Assembly (NCBI GenBank): GCA_021732175.1 | Contig: JAKFVP010000559.1 | Location: 1 to 34,244 of the forward strand | Source: Bradyrhizobium sp. | GTDB lineage: Bacteria; Pseudomonadota; Alphaproteobacteria; Rhizobiales; Xanthobacteraceae | Length of the DNA: 34,244 nt | Direction of reading: 5' to 3' | In this document: positions 7,980 to 20,681 of the stretch, piece after piece | How the letters are laid out: the number at the start of each line of letters is the position of its first letter | Numbering within the stretch: position 1 is the stretch's first letter | Position numbers and translations under genes: made by a program | The notes under the pieces: model-generated | Seen by the model: the letters and a program-made list of their open reading frames with translations, nothing else | Databases searched by the model: none | What the model was told of the DNA's origin: nothing

Positions 7980-10583
7980 TCAGATCAGATTGCGACGCTC
8001 GGCCTCGCTGATGGCCTGCACGCGGTTGCGTGCTTTCAGGTCAGCGAAAATCCTGCGCATATGCCATTTCACCGTGTCTTCGCTGACCAGGAGTTGGTCA
8101 GCGATCCGCTTGTTCGAAAGTCCATCGCGGGCAAGCCGCAGGACGCTGATCTGCCGGACGGACAGCGTGGTAAGCTCGAGGGGGAACGAGGGCCGCTCAG
8201 TCCTTGGCCTTGGCTTGGCGATCCCGTCGAAATCGAACGTGACAAAGGCATCGGCGGATACCGGGGCCAAGGCGAGCAACAGATCCCGCGTGTCTAGCCC
8301 GGTCCGGTAGCATCCCAACTGCTTGATGAGTTCGAAGGCATTGACCGCCTTTCGTCGCGCGGGCGTCAGCGCCCCGGCGGCGGCGTGGGCCCCAGCTTCG
8401 CACATCAGCGCGCGCACTTCCAATCGACCAGCACCGATCGACCGCGCGATCTTGGCAGCCGCCTCGGCGTTGCGGAGGGCGAGGCTGTGCTGCCCCTTGG
8501 GGATGGCTTCCATCGCGCGCAACAGCGATATTTGGGCACGCAGGGGTCTTGCATGGGGCCCGGTCAGGACCTCACTAGAGTCACGCGGCAGCAGGTAGTC
8601 GATATCCCGCGCGCCGCTTAACAGGGCCAATTCGGCAAGTTCCAACTCGATCAGCATTCCCAGTCGCGGCAGTGCCCTTTCCCCCGCAAGGGCGCGTGCC
8701 CGTTCCAGCAATGCCGCGGCGCCCCTGAGATTGCCATTGGCCCGATGCCAGGTCGCGATGACGCGGCTGACCCCGTAGAACACGTCGGTAACGCCGTAGT
8801 TGGCGACAAAGTCAAGCAACCCGGCGACAGAGTGCTCGGCGATATCCAGCCGCCCCAGTTCGAACAGCACGTCAAGTTCCAGGGCGATCAGCAGCTTTGA
8901 CGAGAAGGATGTGCGCGTCACCTGAACGTCGCTGTCATTGCGGGCGGTATCGATAAGTTGCAGCGCCGTGCGCATGTCGCCCCTGGCGAGGGCTGCCTGA
9001 ATCTCGGCCGCATAAAGCCAGCCAAAGGCATAGTGTTGGTGCGCGGCGCTGTTGACTGAATGGGCCATGACTAGCGCCTGCTTCAGTTCGTCAAACCGGT
9101 ATTCACTCGCTAGCATGAAGGCCAGACAGGTGAGTGCCGCACCCTTGCCGACGGCATTATCGTCGCCAAAGTTACTGATCCAATCGTTGCACAGCCGCTC
9201 GCTCAACTCCAGTTCGTCATGGGTCGCAGCACCGATCGCGCGGACCAGTTGCAGCCAGCCGCGGTCAGGATGCGCACCGGACGACGCGCGCGGGGCGGGC
9301 AGATAGCCCAGCAGCCTTTCGGCCTTGTCGGCCTGTTGGCTGAAATACATCGTCCAAGCGTAGCTGAGGCAGATGATCGGATGCTTGCGCAACTCGCGGG
9401 TTGGGAACCGGCCCAGCCATTCGCGCAACGCCTCGATCTCGCCTTGGCGCAGGGCGAGATCGAGCATGATGTCCTCACTCAGCCCCAGCGCCCAGCGGTG
9501 GTCGCCCGCCCGCAGCGCAAGGTTTACCGCCTTCTGGAACTCGCGCCTCCGCCAGTGCCAGAAGGCCGCACGTTTCAGGACATAGGATTTTCGCTCAGCA
9601 CTGCGCACCAGAAACCGATGCTGAAGGTAATCGCGGAGAACCGGGTGCAGCGAGAACAGCGTTGAGTCATTTTCGGCGGGGCGAAACAGCAGGTGATCGA
9701 GGTCGATCTCCCTGATCAGCGCGTCGGCGTTGGTGGACTTGTAGGCGTAATTGTAGCTTTCCGCCGAAATCGGGTCGATCATCGCTGCGTTTTCAACGAA
9801 CTCAAGCTGCCGACGCGACAGGCGTCTCTCGATCTCCTCATGGAGGAAGGTCACCGTTTCGGGCCAGTTTACCGCGGGCCGGACCGGCAATTCGGTCCGG
9901 CACATGATGTGGCAGAGCGCGGGCCAGCCCTGCGTCTCGGCGATCATCTGCTGTGCTGTTACGTTGGCGACCGGGTGCGCCCGCAAAAACGTTTCGGCAT
10001 CGTCCAAGGTGAAGGCCAGATCGCGGGCATGGACCTCCCGCACTCCGCTTTCCAGCCCCAGCCGGGCAAAACCGCGCCGGGTATCCCCGGCGATAGCGAA
10101 TCGGACATTCGGCGGGGTTTCCAGCACGAAGGTTTCCAGTGCGTGCAGCAGGGCGGGTGCGTGTTCGATGTCGTCGATGCAGATTACATTGGCCGGTCGC
10201 TCAGCGCCGAATTCTTCCCATAGCGTGGCCACTAACTCGGCCAGATCCGCCGGGACCGCTCGGCCTTCGCGGGACGCTGCGTCGAGCAGTTGGCCGTAGA
10301 TGGCCTCCGCCAGCGCGCCTTCCGTTTCGTATCCGTCGCGCAAAGACACCCAGGCTGCGTTGTTTCCAGCAGCCCTGAAGGCCAACCAGTTCTGCGCCAG
10401 AACGACCGATTTTCCATAACCCTGCGTTGCGCGCAAGATCAGTGTCCGGGTCTCCGGTTGGCCTGAAAACGTAAATCGGGGCCGCGCGATACAGCGCCTG
10501 GCGATTGTCCCCAGACGCGCGGAAATGCGGACGGCACGCAGCCGTCCCGGATATGTCGGCTCGTCGCAGGTACCCCTGATCAT
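7980..10583 (-). CDS. alkS: LuxR-family LAL/MalT-like ATP-binding transcriptional activator, AlkS-like
   Basis: Walker-A-like ATQGYGKSVVLAQNW, Walker-B-like VICIDD, C-terminal LuxR HTH (LSVRQISVLRLARDGLSNKRIADQLLVSEDTVKWHMRRIFADL); divergent from alkB. Confidence 0.82.
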   Translation of the reverse strand: MIRGTCDEPTYPGRLRAVRISARLGTIARRCIARPRFTFSGQPETRTLILRATQGYGKSVVLAQNWLAFRAAGNNAAWVSLRDGYETEGALAEAIYGQLLDAASREGRAVPADLAELVATLWEEFGAERPANVICIDDIEHAPALLHALETFVLETPPNVRFAIAGDTRRGFARLGLESGVREVHARDLAFTLDDAETFLRAHPVANVTAQQMIAETQGWPALCHIMCRTELPVRPAVNWPETVTFLHEEIERRLSRRQLEFVENAAMIDPISAESYNYAYKSTNADALIREIDLDHLLFRPAENDSTLFSLHPVLRDYLQHRFLVRSAERKSYVLKRAAFWHWRRREFQKAVNLALRAGDHRWALGLSEDIMLDLALRQGEIEALREWLGRFPTRELRKHPIICLSYAWTMYFSQQADKAERLLGYLPAPRASSGAHPDRGWLQLVRAIGAATHDELELSERLCNDWISNFGDDNAVGKGAALTCLAFMLASEYRFDELKQALVMAHSVNSAAHQHYAFGWLYAAEIQAALARGDMRTALQLIDTARNDSDVQVTRTSFSSKLLIALELDVLFELGRLDIAEHSVAGLLDFVANYGVTDVFYGVSRVIATWHRANGNLRGAAALLERARALAGERALPRLGMLIELELAELALLSGARDIDYLLPRDSSEVLTGPHARPLRAQISLLRAMEAIPKGQHSLALRNAEAAAKIARSIGAGRLEVRALMCEAGAHAAAGALTPARRKAVNAFELIKQLGCYRTGLDTRDLLLALAPVSADAFVTFDFDGIAKPRPRTERPSFPLELTTLSVRQISVLRLARDGLSNKRIADQLLVSEDTVKWHMRRIFADLKARNRVQAISEAERRNLI

Positions 10584-10629
10584 GGGCGTCTCAAGGCAGC
10601 GCAGATAGCTATAGGATACCCCAATCGGG

Positions 10630-10649
10630 AACTACACTTAAGTGTAGTT
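10630..10649. promoter_or_regulatory. Perfect 20-bp palindrome in the alkS-alkB intergenic region, candidate regulator binding site
   Basis: aactacacttaagtgtagtt equals its own reverse complement; about 112 bp upstream of the alkB start. Confidence 0.65.
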
Positions 10650-10761
10650 GTGAGTCCCGGCCCAATGATCTCCGCTTCCTCCGCTCGCTCGGAATCGGGA
10701 TGGGCGTACTGGTGTCACCTGCCGCGCGACGAATGGTGGGGTCAAGGGGAGGACATGCCGA

Positions 10762-11964
10762 ATGATCAATACGCCAGATCAGTCTGTTTCAATCTTAGGC
10801 TACATCGACCGTAAGCGCTATCTTTGGATGCTGTCCACCCTGTGGCCGGCGACGCCAATGATCGGGCTCTGGCTGGTAGCGCAGACCGGATGGAGCATCT
10901 GGTACGCCTTGGTCCTGATCGTCTGGTACGCGATGGTGCCGCTTCTGGACGCCATGTTCGGCGAGGATTTCAACAACCCGCCGGAAGAGGCCGTCGAGAT
11001 GCTTGAGAAGGACCGATACTACCGCGTCCTGACCTATCTGACCGTGCCGATCCATTACGCAGCCCTGATTGTAGCGGCCTGGTGGGTCAGTACCCATGCG
11101 ATGTCTTGGCTCGAAATCATAACCTTGGCGCTCTCGCTAGGAATCGTGAACGGCCTCGCGCTGAACACTGGGCATGAGCTTGGGCACAAGAAGGAGACTT
11201 TTGACCGCTGGCTGGCCAAGCTGGTGCTTGCGGTTGCGGGTTACGGCCATTTCTTCATCGAGCACAACAAGGGCCATCACCGCGACGTTGCCACCCCGAT
11301 GGATCCCGCGACCTCACGTATGGGCGAAAGCATCTACAAATTCTCCACCCGCGAGATACCCGGTGCCTTCCGCCGCGCATGGGCCCTTGAAGAAGAACGT
11401 CTGTCGCGCCGGGGCAAGAGCGTTTGGAGCATAGAGAACGAAATTCTGCAGCCGATGCTGATTACCTTCGCGCTCTATGCGGGTCTGCTTGCCTTCTTCG
11501 GCCCCCTGATGCTGGTCTTCCTTCCGATCCAAATGGCGTTCGGGTGGTGGCAGCTGACTAGCGCCAACTACATTGAGCATTATGGCCTGCTGCGTGAAAA
11601 ACTGCCCAATGGCCGCTACGAGCACCAGAAACCGCACCACTCGTGGAACTCGAACCACATCGTGTCGAACCTGATCTTGTTCCATTTGCAGCGCCACTCG
11701 GATCACCACGCGCATCCGACGCGGTCCTACCAATCGCTGCGCGACTTCAAGGATCTGCCGACGCTGCCCTCGGGCTATCCGGGCATGTTCTTCATCGCGT
11801 TGATCCCAAGTTGGTTCAGGTCGGCCATGGACTCGCGCGTGGTAGATTGGGCCCATGGCGATCTGAGCAAGATCCAGATCGAGGATGGCAAGCACGCGCT
11901 TTACGAACGCAAGTTTGGTACGGTCGGCACCGACGCAAAGCCCGGCTTGGTTGCTGCCGAGTAA
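10762..11964 (+). CDS. alkB: Alkane 1-monooxygenase, integral-membrane di-iron
   Basis: Histidine boxes NTGHELGHKK, EHNKGHHRDVATPMDPATSRMGE, LQRHSDHHAHPTRSYQ; NYIEHYGL motif; extended similarity to remembered GPo1 AlkB. Confidence 0.97.
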   Translation: MINTPDQSVSILGYIDRKRYLWMLSTLWPATPMIGLWLVAQTGWSIWYALVLIVWYAMVPLLDAMFGEDFNNPPEEAVEMLEKDRYYRVLTYLTVPIHYAALIVAAWWVSTHAMSWLEIITLALSLGIVNGLALNTGHELGHKKETFDRWLAKLVLAVAGYGHFFIEHNKGHHRDVATPMDPATSRMGESIYKFSTREIPGAFRRAWALEEERLSRRGKSVWSIENEILQPMLITFALYAGLLAFFGPLMLVFLPIQMAFGWWQLTSANYIEHYGLLREKLPNGRYEHQKPHHSWNSNHIVSNLILFHLQRHSDHHAHPTRSYQSLRDFKDLPTLPSGYPGMFFIALIPSWFRSAMDSRVVDWAHGDLSKIQIEDGKHALYERKFGTVGTDAKPGLVAAE

Positions 11965-12191
11965 ACCGCCAACTTCCGCACCGCTCTCGCTTGCCAAACG
12001 ATGCGGACACCCGACACCACAGCCCTGAGCCACTCGACTCGTTTCAATCGTCGGGCGGCCAGCGGCTGGCCATGTGGGGCGGTCAGGCCGTGCGATAGGG
12101 CAGAGGTTGCGCGCCGATTACGGAAAAAACCAGGGATAGCTGCCATTCGGCCCAGCAATGTCAGATCGGCGGAAAAGGAGGAAAAAGGAAC

Positions 12192-12740
12192 ATGGCCAAG
12201 TACCAGTGTCCTGGTTGTAAATACACCTATGACGAAACGCTGGGCCATCCGCATGAAGGATTTCCCGCAGGCACTGCTTGGGCCAACGTGCCCGACGAAT
12301 GGGCTTGCCCCGATTGCGCAGTGCGCGACAAGGTCGACTTCGAATTGATCGGCGAAGCGCCGGCCGCTACGACGCCGGCCACTCAGGCCGTCGAGTTTGC
12401 CGGGACGGCACGTAGCGCGGTCCCGGTCACCGACACGGCCGTTATCGAAAAGCCCGCCAGCCCGATGTCGAAACCGGCGGCGCGGATGGCCGCCGTACCG
12501 CAGGCCGCGGAGGCTTTGCCCCCCCAATTGTTCAGCCTGCAAAGCGAGCCCGGCTTTGCCGAAAACAAGCCCTTTGTGAAATGGGTCTGCATCACCTGCG
12601 GGCATATCTACGACGAGGCACTCGGCGACCCTTCCGGGGGCATCGCTGCAGGAACCCGGTTCGAAGAGATTCCCGAGGATTGGTGTTGCCCGGAGTGCGG
12701 CGCCACCAAGAAAGATTACGCGCTTTGCCAGGAAACCTAG
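12192..12740 (+). CDS. alkG: Two-domain rubredoxin
   Basis: Two CxxC...CPxC modules: [10 protein letters not shown]...CPDCAVRDK and [14 protein letters not shown]...[12 protein letters not shown], joined by an Ala/Pro-rich linker; strong RBS (aaaaggaggaaaaagg). Confidence 0.95.
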   Translation: MAKYQCPGCKYTYDETLGHPHEGFPAGTAWANVPDEWACPDCAVRDKVDFELIGEAPAATTPATQAVEFAGTARSAVPVTDTAVIEKPASPMSKPAARMAAVPQAAEALPPQLFSLQSEPGFAENKPFVKWVCITCGHIYDEALGDPSGGIAAGTRFEEIPEDWCCPECGATKKDYALCQET

Positions 12741-12747
12741 TCAACTC

Positions 12748-14247
12748 GTGTTGGCAAAGGGTATCGGGCCGATCAGGCCCGCCATGGAGGTCATTGTGAA
12801 TATTCACGCCGATCCGAACGACATTCCATTGGTGGATACCAGATCTACCGTTGCGGATGTTTTTGCGAAGCAACGGGAGGCGGGCTGGGCGCGTCGCTCG
12901 GATTTCGACCGCAAGGCACGCATCGCGGCGCTGAACCGGCTGAGGGAAGTCCTGCAGCGGCGCGAGACGGACATCATCGCGGCTCTTTATGCGGATTTCC
13001 GTAAGCCCGAGAGCGAGGTGAGGCTGACCGAAATCCTGCCGGTGCTGCAGGAGATCGCGCACACCAAACGCCACTTGAAGGGCTGGATGCGATCGCGCCG
13101 GGCAGCGGCCACGCTGGGTGTTTTCGGCACCAAGGCCAGGATCCGACCCGAGCCGAAAGGGATCTGTCTGATTATTGCGCCGTGGAATTATCCGTTGAAT
13201 CTAGCCTTCGGGCCGCTGGTCTCGGCATTGGCGGCCGGCAACAGCGCGATCATCAAGCCGTCGGAACTGACGCCTGCTACCTCCACCCTGATTGCGGATA
13301 TAGTGGCCGAAACGTTTTCGCCCGATCTGGTGGCGGTGGTCGAGGGCGATGCAGCGGTCGCGCAGGAGTTGCTGGCACTACCGTTCGACCACATCTTCTT
13401 CACCGGCAGCCCGCAGGTGGGCAAGCTGGTGATGGAAGCGGCGGCGAAATCACTGGCCTCGGTTACCTTGGAACTGGGAGGCAAGTCGCCCACCATCGTT
13501 GGCCCCACTGCCAACCTGAAAAAGGCCGCGCGTAATATTGTCTGGGGCAAGTTTGCCAACAACGGCCAGACCTGCATTGCGCCCGACCACGTGTTCGTGC
13601 ATCGCGACATTGCGCAAGAGTTCAACGAGACGGTGATGGCGGAAATCGGTCGCGTCTATGGCAAGACGCCCGAGGTGCAGAAGATGACGCCCGACTATTG
13701 CCGTATCGTGAATGACCGGCATTTCAACCGGGTCGCCGGCCTGATCGAGGATGCCCGTGCCAAAAGCGCGCGGATACTGCTGGGCGGGCAGACGGATGCG
13801 GTGCAGAAATTCGTGGCGCCCACGCTGATCAGCCAGATCACCCCCGAGATGGCGATTTCGCGCGAGGAACTGTTCGGCCCGATCCTGCCGATCATCGAAT
13901 ATGACGATATCGACAAGGTGATTGATCAGATTAACGCCAATCCGAAACCGCTGGCGCTTTATGTCTTCGACAATAGCCGGGCTTTTGCCGAGGACATCAT
14001 CACGCGCACCAGTTCCGGCGCGGTGGGGATCAACCTTACCGTCGTGCATTTCCTGCATCCCAATTTGCCCTTTGGCGGGGTGAACAACTCGGGCATCGGT
14101 GCGGCCCACGGAGTCTTTGGCTTTCGGGCATTTTCGCATGAGAAGGCCGTCCTGCAGGACCGCTACTCGATCGTCCACATGCTGTTCCCGCCCTATACAG
14201 GTTTTGTGAAGCGGCTCATCAGGCTTGTCGTCAAGGTGCTGGGGTAA
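12748..14247 (+). CDS. alkH: Aldehyde dehydrogenase (start may be the internal ATG at 12784)
   Basis: [48 protein letters not shown]; order after alkG as in GPo1. Confidence 0.93.
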   Translation: MLAKGIGPIRPAMEVIVNIHADPNDIPLVDTRSTVADVFAKQREAGWARRSDFDRKARIAALNRLREVLQRRETDIIAALYADFRKPESEVRLTEILPVLQEIAHTKRHLKGWMRSRRAAATLGVFGTKARIRPEPKGICLIIAPWNYPLNLAFGPLVSALAAGNSAIIKPSELTPATSTLIADIVAETFSPDLVAVVEGDAAVAQELLALPFDHIFFTGSPQVGKLVMEAAAKSLASVTLELGGKSPTIVGPTANLKKAARNIVWGKFANNGQTCIAPDHVFVHRDIAQEFNETVMAEIGRVYGKTPEVQKMTPDYCRIVNDRHFNRVAGLIEDARAKSARILLGGQTDAVQKFVAPTLISQITPEMAISREELFGPILPIIEYDDIDKVIDQINANPKPLALYVFDNSRAFAEDIITRTSSGAVGINLTVVHFLHPNLPFGGVNNSGIGAAHGVFGFRAFSHEKAVLQDRYSIVHMLFPPYTGFVKRLIRLVVKVLG

Positions 14248-14255
14248 CTGGTTCG

Positions 14256-16914
<2,659 letters not shown>

Positions 16915-16915
<1 letters not shown>

Positions 16916-16975
16916 GCCGCTGCTGGGGTAACTCCGGTCGGGCTACGCCCTCCCTTCGTCACCCCAGCAGCGGCG
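16915..16975. repeat. Inverted repeat, 15-bp perfect arms (16915-16929 / 16961-16975)
   Basis: cgccgctgctggggt ... accccagcagcggcg, about 31-nt loop, just upstream of the istA remnant. Confidence 0.75.
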
Positions 16976-16981
16976 CATTCT

Positions 16982-17020
16982 CATCCTGATTGTCGCGGGA
17001 TTCCCATCTTGATTGTCGCG
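16982..17020. repeat. Two direct repeats catc(c/t)tgattgtcgcg with 23-bp period, consistent with an IS21-type multi-repeat terminus
   Basis: catcctgattgtcgcg at 16982-16997 and catcttgattgtcgcg at 17005-17020. Confidence 0.65.
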
Positions 17021-17166
17021 CCGCACGACCCGGACATCATCATGAGATGCTCGACGACCTTGGAAAGGACCATGACCCCAGCGATGACATCAGAAAGGAA
17101 CTTGACACGGACCCGCAATTAAAGGGCCGAATAACGGTAAATGTGGCTTGGACATTCTGGTCGTCA

Positions 17167-19353
17167 TCACGCAACGACTCTGGTCTGTCCCCGCATTCTG
17201 GAAAGCAGGGCAGCGATCTCCCCGGCCGGTCGCGCTGGGCTGAACAGATAGCCCTGCACCTCGGTGCAGCCTTCGGCTCGTAGCGCAGCAAGCTGCTCCT
17301 CCGTCTCGACGCCCTCGGCGGTCGTGATCATGCCAAGGTTCACCCCGAGCCCCATCATAGCCCGCACGATCGCCAAGGAATCGGCCCGATCCGGCAAACC
17401 TAGAGTGAAAGACTTGTCGATCTTGATCTTGTCGAACGGGAATTTCCGCAGGTAGCCCAACGAAGAGTAGCCTGTCCCGAAATCATCCATGGCGATGCTG
17501 AGTCCGAGTTGTCGAAGCTCATACAGGACCGCGATGGTCGCCTCCGTATCCTGCAACAACGCGGTCTCGGTGATCTCAATTTCAAGCCGGCTTGCAGGCA
17601 GTCCCGAATGACCTAAGGCTGCCACGACATCGAGGGATAACCTGTTACTCCTAAATTGAAGAGAAGATACGTTAACGGCGAGTTTCAGGTGATCGGGCCA
17701 TCCCATGGCGTCCGAACACGCCTGTTTCAGCACCCAGGCTCCGATTTCGTTGATCAATCCGATCTCTTCCGCAAGCGGTATGAAATTGTCGGGCCCAACC
17801 ATGCCGCGCACGGGGTGTCGCCAGCGCAGCAGCGCCTCGAAGCTGCTGACCTCGTTCGTCTGAAGGTTGACGAGAGGCTGATAGAACACCTCGAACTCCT
17901 CCCGCGCCAGAGCCTTGCGGAGATCGACCTCAAGCGCTCGACGAGCTTGCATTCTCTCGTCCATCCAGGCTTCGAAAAAGAAGTACTTGCCCCGGCCATC
18001 CGCCTTGGCTCGATAAAGAGCCATATCGGCCTTCTTCAGAAGCTGGTCTGGGTCGTGACCATCGGTGGGCGCCACGGCGATGCCGACGCTCGCTCCGATC
18101 ATGAGCTGATGGTCGCCGATGTCGTAGGGCGTGCTGAGCGTCTCGATGATTCGTTGCGCCAGCACGGCCAAGTCGTCCGGCTGACCCACGGCCAACACAA
18201 CTGCAAACTCGTCTCCCCCAAGGCGGGCGACAAAGGCGTCGTCACGCATGCTCGCGCGCAACCGATCCGCGACAGCGACCAGCAACCGGTCCCCGATCGC
18301 GTGGCCAAGCATATCGTTCACGGCCTTGAAACCATCCAGGTCAAGGTAGATAACGGCGAGCTGTTCGCCCCGGCGCGCTCGCTTGAGCGCCTGCTCGGCC
18401 TCTAGACGGAACAGCACCCGGTTGGGCAAGCCCGTGAGCGCGTCGTGATGCGCCATATGCGCGATCCTCGCATCCGCCGCGCGACGTTCGCTGATGTCCT
18501 CGAAGGTCGCGACCCAGCCACCATTCTCCGTTGGTACGGCCGAGATCGAGATCGTGCGGCCATCCGCGAGCCGCTGCTCAGGTAGCAGACGCTCATCCCT
18601 CGCGAGAGCAGCCTTTATCGTCGCGTAAGCTTCCACAAGGTCGCATTCCCAATCGTGGCCCACGCATTCCGGCTCGGCAACGCGGTGGATGGGAGTTCCG
18701 GGCTCGATGGCCTCGGCGGGGAGACCGTAAATATCCTGAAAGCGGCTGTTGCAGACGACAAGCCGGTCATCGGCGTCGTACATGCAAAGCCCCTGCGACA
18801 TGTTCGCCATGGCCGAATTCAGTAGATTTGATTTAAACTGGACGTCCAGGCCACGCTCATGGAACTGGCGGAGCGTTCGGGCCAACGCTCCGATCTCATG
18901 TTTGCGGCCTTCATACTCGGGCAAAAACTCCATCCCCGGATATGCGTCAGCAGATGTTTCGGGCCGCTCGATAGCCGAGGAAGTCCGGGCAAGCGGCGTT
19001 TCGCCGGTGCGTAACCGTTCCATGGCAGCGGTGAGCAATTCGATTGGCCTCAACATGCTCCTATCGACGAAGTACCCGATGGCAAGCCCGATCATCAACG
19101 CCGCCATCACGGCGCAGGAACCGAGAACGAGAGTTAAGTCAATGGCGGCCAAGTGACGATCGGACAGCGCCATGATGCCGTCCGGCTCAGGTTTGGACGC
19201 AAGTTCCAGGAAGCTCGACCGAATGTCGTTTCGCGTGAGGATAAGGTTAGTGACAGCTACCGCCCCGAGAAGCGGTCCAAGTACGCAGAGGAGCGCCACG
19301 GATCCAAGAACAGTTTGCCGAAGATTAAGGTGCATTTTACTCGTTACAGACAT
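17167..19353 (-). CDS. Membrane-anchored PAS-GGDEF-EAL protein (c-di-GMP turnover)
   Basis: Two N-terminal TM stretches, PAS segment (MANMSQGLCMYDADDRLVVCNSRFQDIYGLP), intact LGGDEFAVV and SSFEALLRWRHP motifs, DDFGTGYSSLGYL. Confidence 0.94.
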   Translation of the reverse strand: MSVTSKMHLNLRQTVLGSVALLCVLGPLLGAVAVTNLILTRNDIRSSFLELASKPEPDGIMALSDRHLAAIDLTLVLGSCAVMAALMIGLAIGYFVDRSMLRPIELLTAAMERLRTGETPLARTSSAIERPETSADAYPGMEFLPEYEGRKHEIGALARTLRQFHERGLDVQFKSNLLNSAMANMSQGLCMYDADDRLVVCNSRFQDIYGLPAEAIEPGTPIHRVAEPECVGHDWECDLVEAYATIKAALARDERLLPEQRLADGRTISISAVPTENGGWVATFEDISERRAADARIAHMAHHDALTGLPNRVLFRLEAEQALKRARRGEQLAVIYLDLDGFKAVNDMLGHAIGDRLLVAVADRLRASMRDDAFVARLGGDEFAVVLAVGQPDDLAVLAQRIIETLSTPYDIGDHQLMIGASVGIAVAPTDGHDPDQLLKKADMALYRAKADGRGKYFFFEAWMDERMQARRALEVDLRKALAREEFEVFYQPLVNLQTNEVSSFEALLRWRHPVRGMVGPDNFIPLAEEIGLINEIGAWVLKQACSDAMGWPDHLKLAVNVSSLQFRSNRLSLDVVAALGHSGLPASRLEIEITETALLQDTEATIAVLYELRQLGLSIAMDDFGTGYSSLGYLRKFPFDKIKIDKSFTLGLPDRADSLAIVRAMMGLGVNLGMITTAEGVETEEQLAALRAEGCTEVQGYLFSPARPAGEIAALLSRMRGQTRVVA

Positions 19354-19578
19354 TGCCAGCCGTTGGCTAATATTAGGCTGTCGTTACGAAAGGAAGTATT
19401 AAAGCCGGTTGACGATGTGTGGACACTCACAAATCTTTCAGGCCGCTATGATCTAGCCCGTCTTATTCGCCAGATGGCACCGGAGAGGCTGGCGAGCGTG
19501 GTGTAAAGCGCTGATGCGGCGTAGGATTCGGTTGCGAAGCCAACCCCATCACCTTCAACCGCGAACGCCACGCCCGCC

Positions 19579-20097
19579 ATGACCGATGATACGATTCTGC
19601 CCTTCTCATTTCCAGCCGTTCACACCAAGAAAATTACAGCTGCCTTCGATGGCGGTCGCCTGACCTCGAATGGGGGCGTGATGCTTCTGGCGATGGCCGA
19701 GCGGCGTCTCGGTTTGGCCGACAAGTTGGCCCGGATGTTCCCGGATCGGCGCGACCCGACGCGGGTCGTGCACAGCCTTGTCGATATGTTCCGCGCTCGC
19801 ATGTTTGCGATCTGCTGCGGCTACGAGGACGCCGACGATCTCGACCATCTGCGGTCCGATCCGGCGTTCAAGCTGGCCTGCGGACGGCTGCCGGACAGCG
19901 GTCGCGATCTGTGTTCTCAACCGACGCTGTCGCGCCTGGAGAATGCTCCACGCCTGCGCGACGTGATCCGCCTGACCTACACTTTGGTCGACGCATGGAT
20001 GGATAAAGCCGTAACCGCGCGGCCACGTGGATTTGGATCACTCAAATACCAAAATGCTGGAACAGAAGCGGGGACGGCAACCCTGGGGGAGGTGTGA
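19579..20097 (+). pseudogene. IS1380-like transposase, N-terminal fragment (homology ends near 20003)
   Basis: FDGGRLTSNGGVMLLAMAERRLGLADKLARMFPDRRDPTRVVHSLVDMFRARMFAICCGYEDADDLDHLRSDPAFKLACGRLPDSG...LCSQPTLSRLENAP is typical; after VDAWMD the sequence becomes unrelated and stops. Confidence 0.85.
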
Positions 20098-20105
20098 TTG
20101 TCGTC

Positions 20106-20345
20106 TCAGTCAAATGCGACGCCAATCCGTTTCTCTTTTCGCCATTTGACATGACACGGTCGGCTTAGCTGATCTGCCTCTATAACCAGTCTGAACTCGT
20201 GAGGAATGCCTAGCGGACTTTCGACGTCCAGGGCGGCGCCGCTCGCCGACAAGTTCCGCACGGTACAGCTAATACCACCCCCACCGAATTCTATCGTCCC
20301 GGCTTTCAGCACGCGATGTCGAGGCGCGGTACGTTTGTTGTCCAT
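20106..20345 (-). CDS. PilZ-domain protein (start MDNKRTAPRHR; ORF extends to 20408)
   Basis: RTAPRHRVLKAGTIEF...CTVRNLSASGAALDVESPLGIPHEFRLVIE...CHVKWRKEKRIGVAF. Confidence 0.82.
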   Translation of the reverse strand: MDNKRTAPRHRVLKAGTIEFGGGGISCTVRNLSASGAALDVESPLGIPHEFRLVIEADQLSRPCHVKWRKEKRIGVAFD

Positions 20346-20681
20346 AGGCGGACCATAGCCGAAAATTCTTAGAAATTCGCAAAGGTCATAGTCGACCCGC
20401 ATGAGCATGGGTCATCGACGGGACGTGGTGACGGGAAGACCAAAGCCAGCTCTGTGAACCGTTCCTCGGCGGCGTAGGCCAAGGGTGCAGAAGTCTTGAG
20501 GCCATTCGACACTGACTAAAGATACTACACGCCCTCAAATCGAGCCAGATCTGGACTGCGTCTCCCCAATATTCCCCGACTTACATCGCCTCATTTACAA
20601 AGCGTTAACCTCAATCCGTAGCGGCAACTTAGCCGGGAAGCATCATCGTGACAGCAACCCGATGGAACTTTCGAGATCGAA

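Noticed and set aside
13450-14178. 242-aa minus-strand ORF antisense to alkH
   Set aside because: His/Asp/Arg-rich shadow frame with no start context or domain.
16990-17283. 97-aa plus-strand ORF between the IS21 remnant and the GGDEF-EAL gene
   Set aside because: Begins in IS terminal repeats and ends antisense to the GGDEF-EAL gene; no motif.
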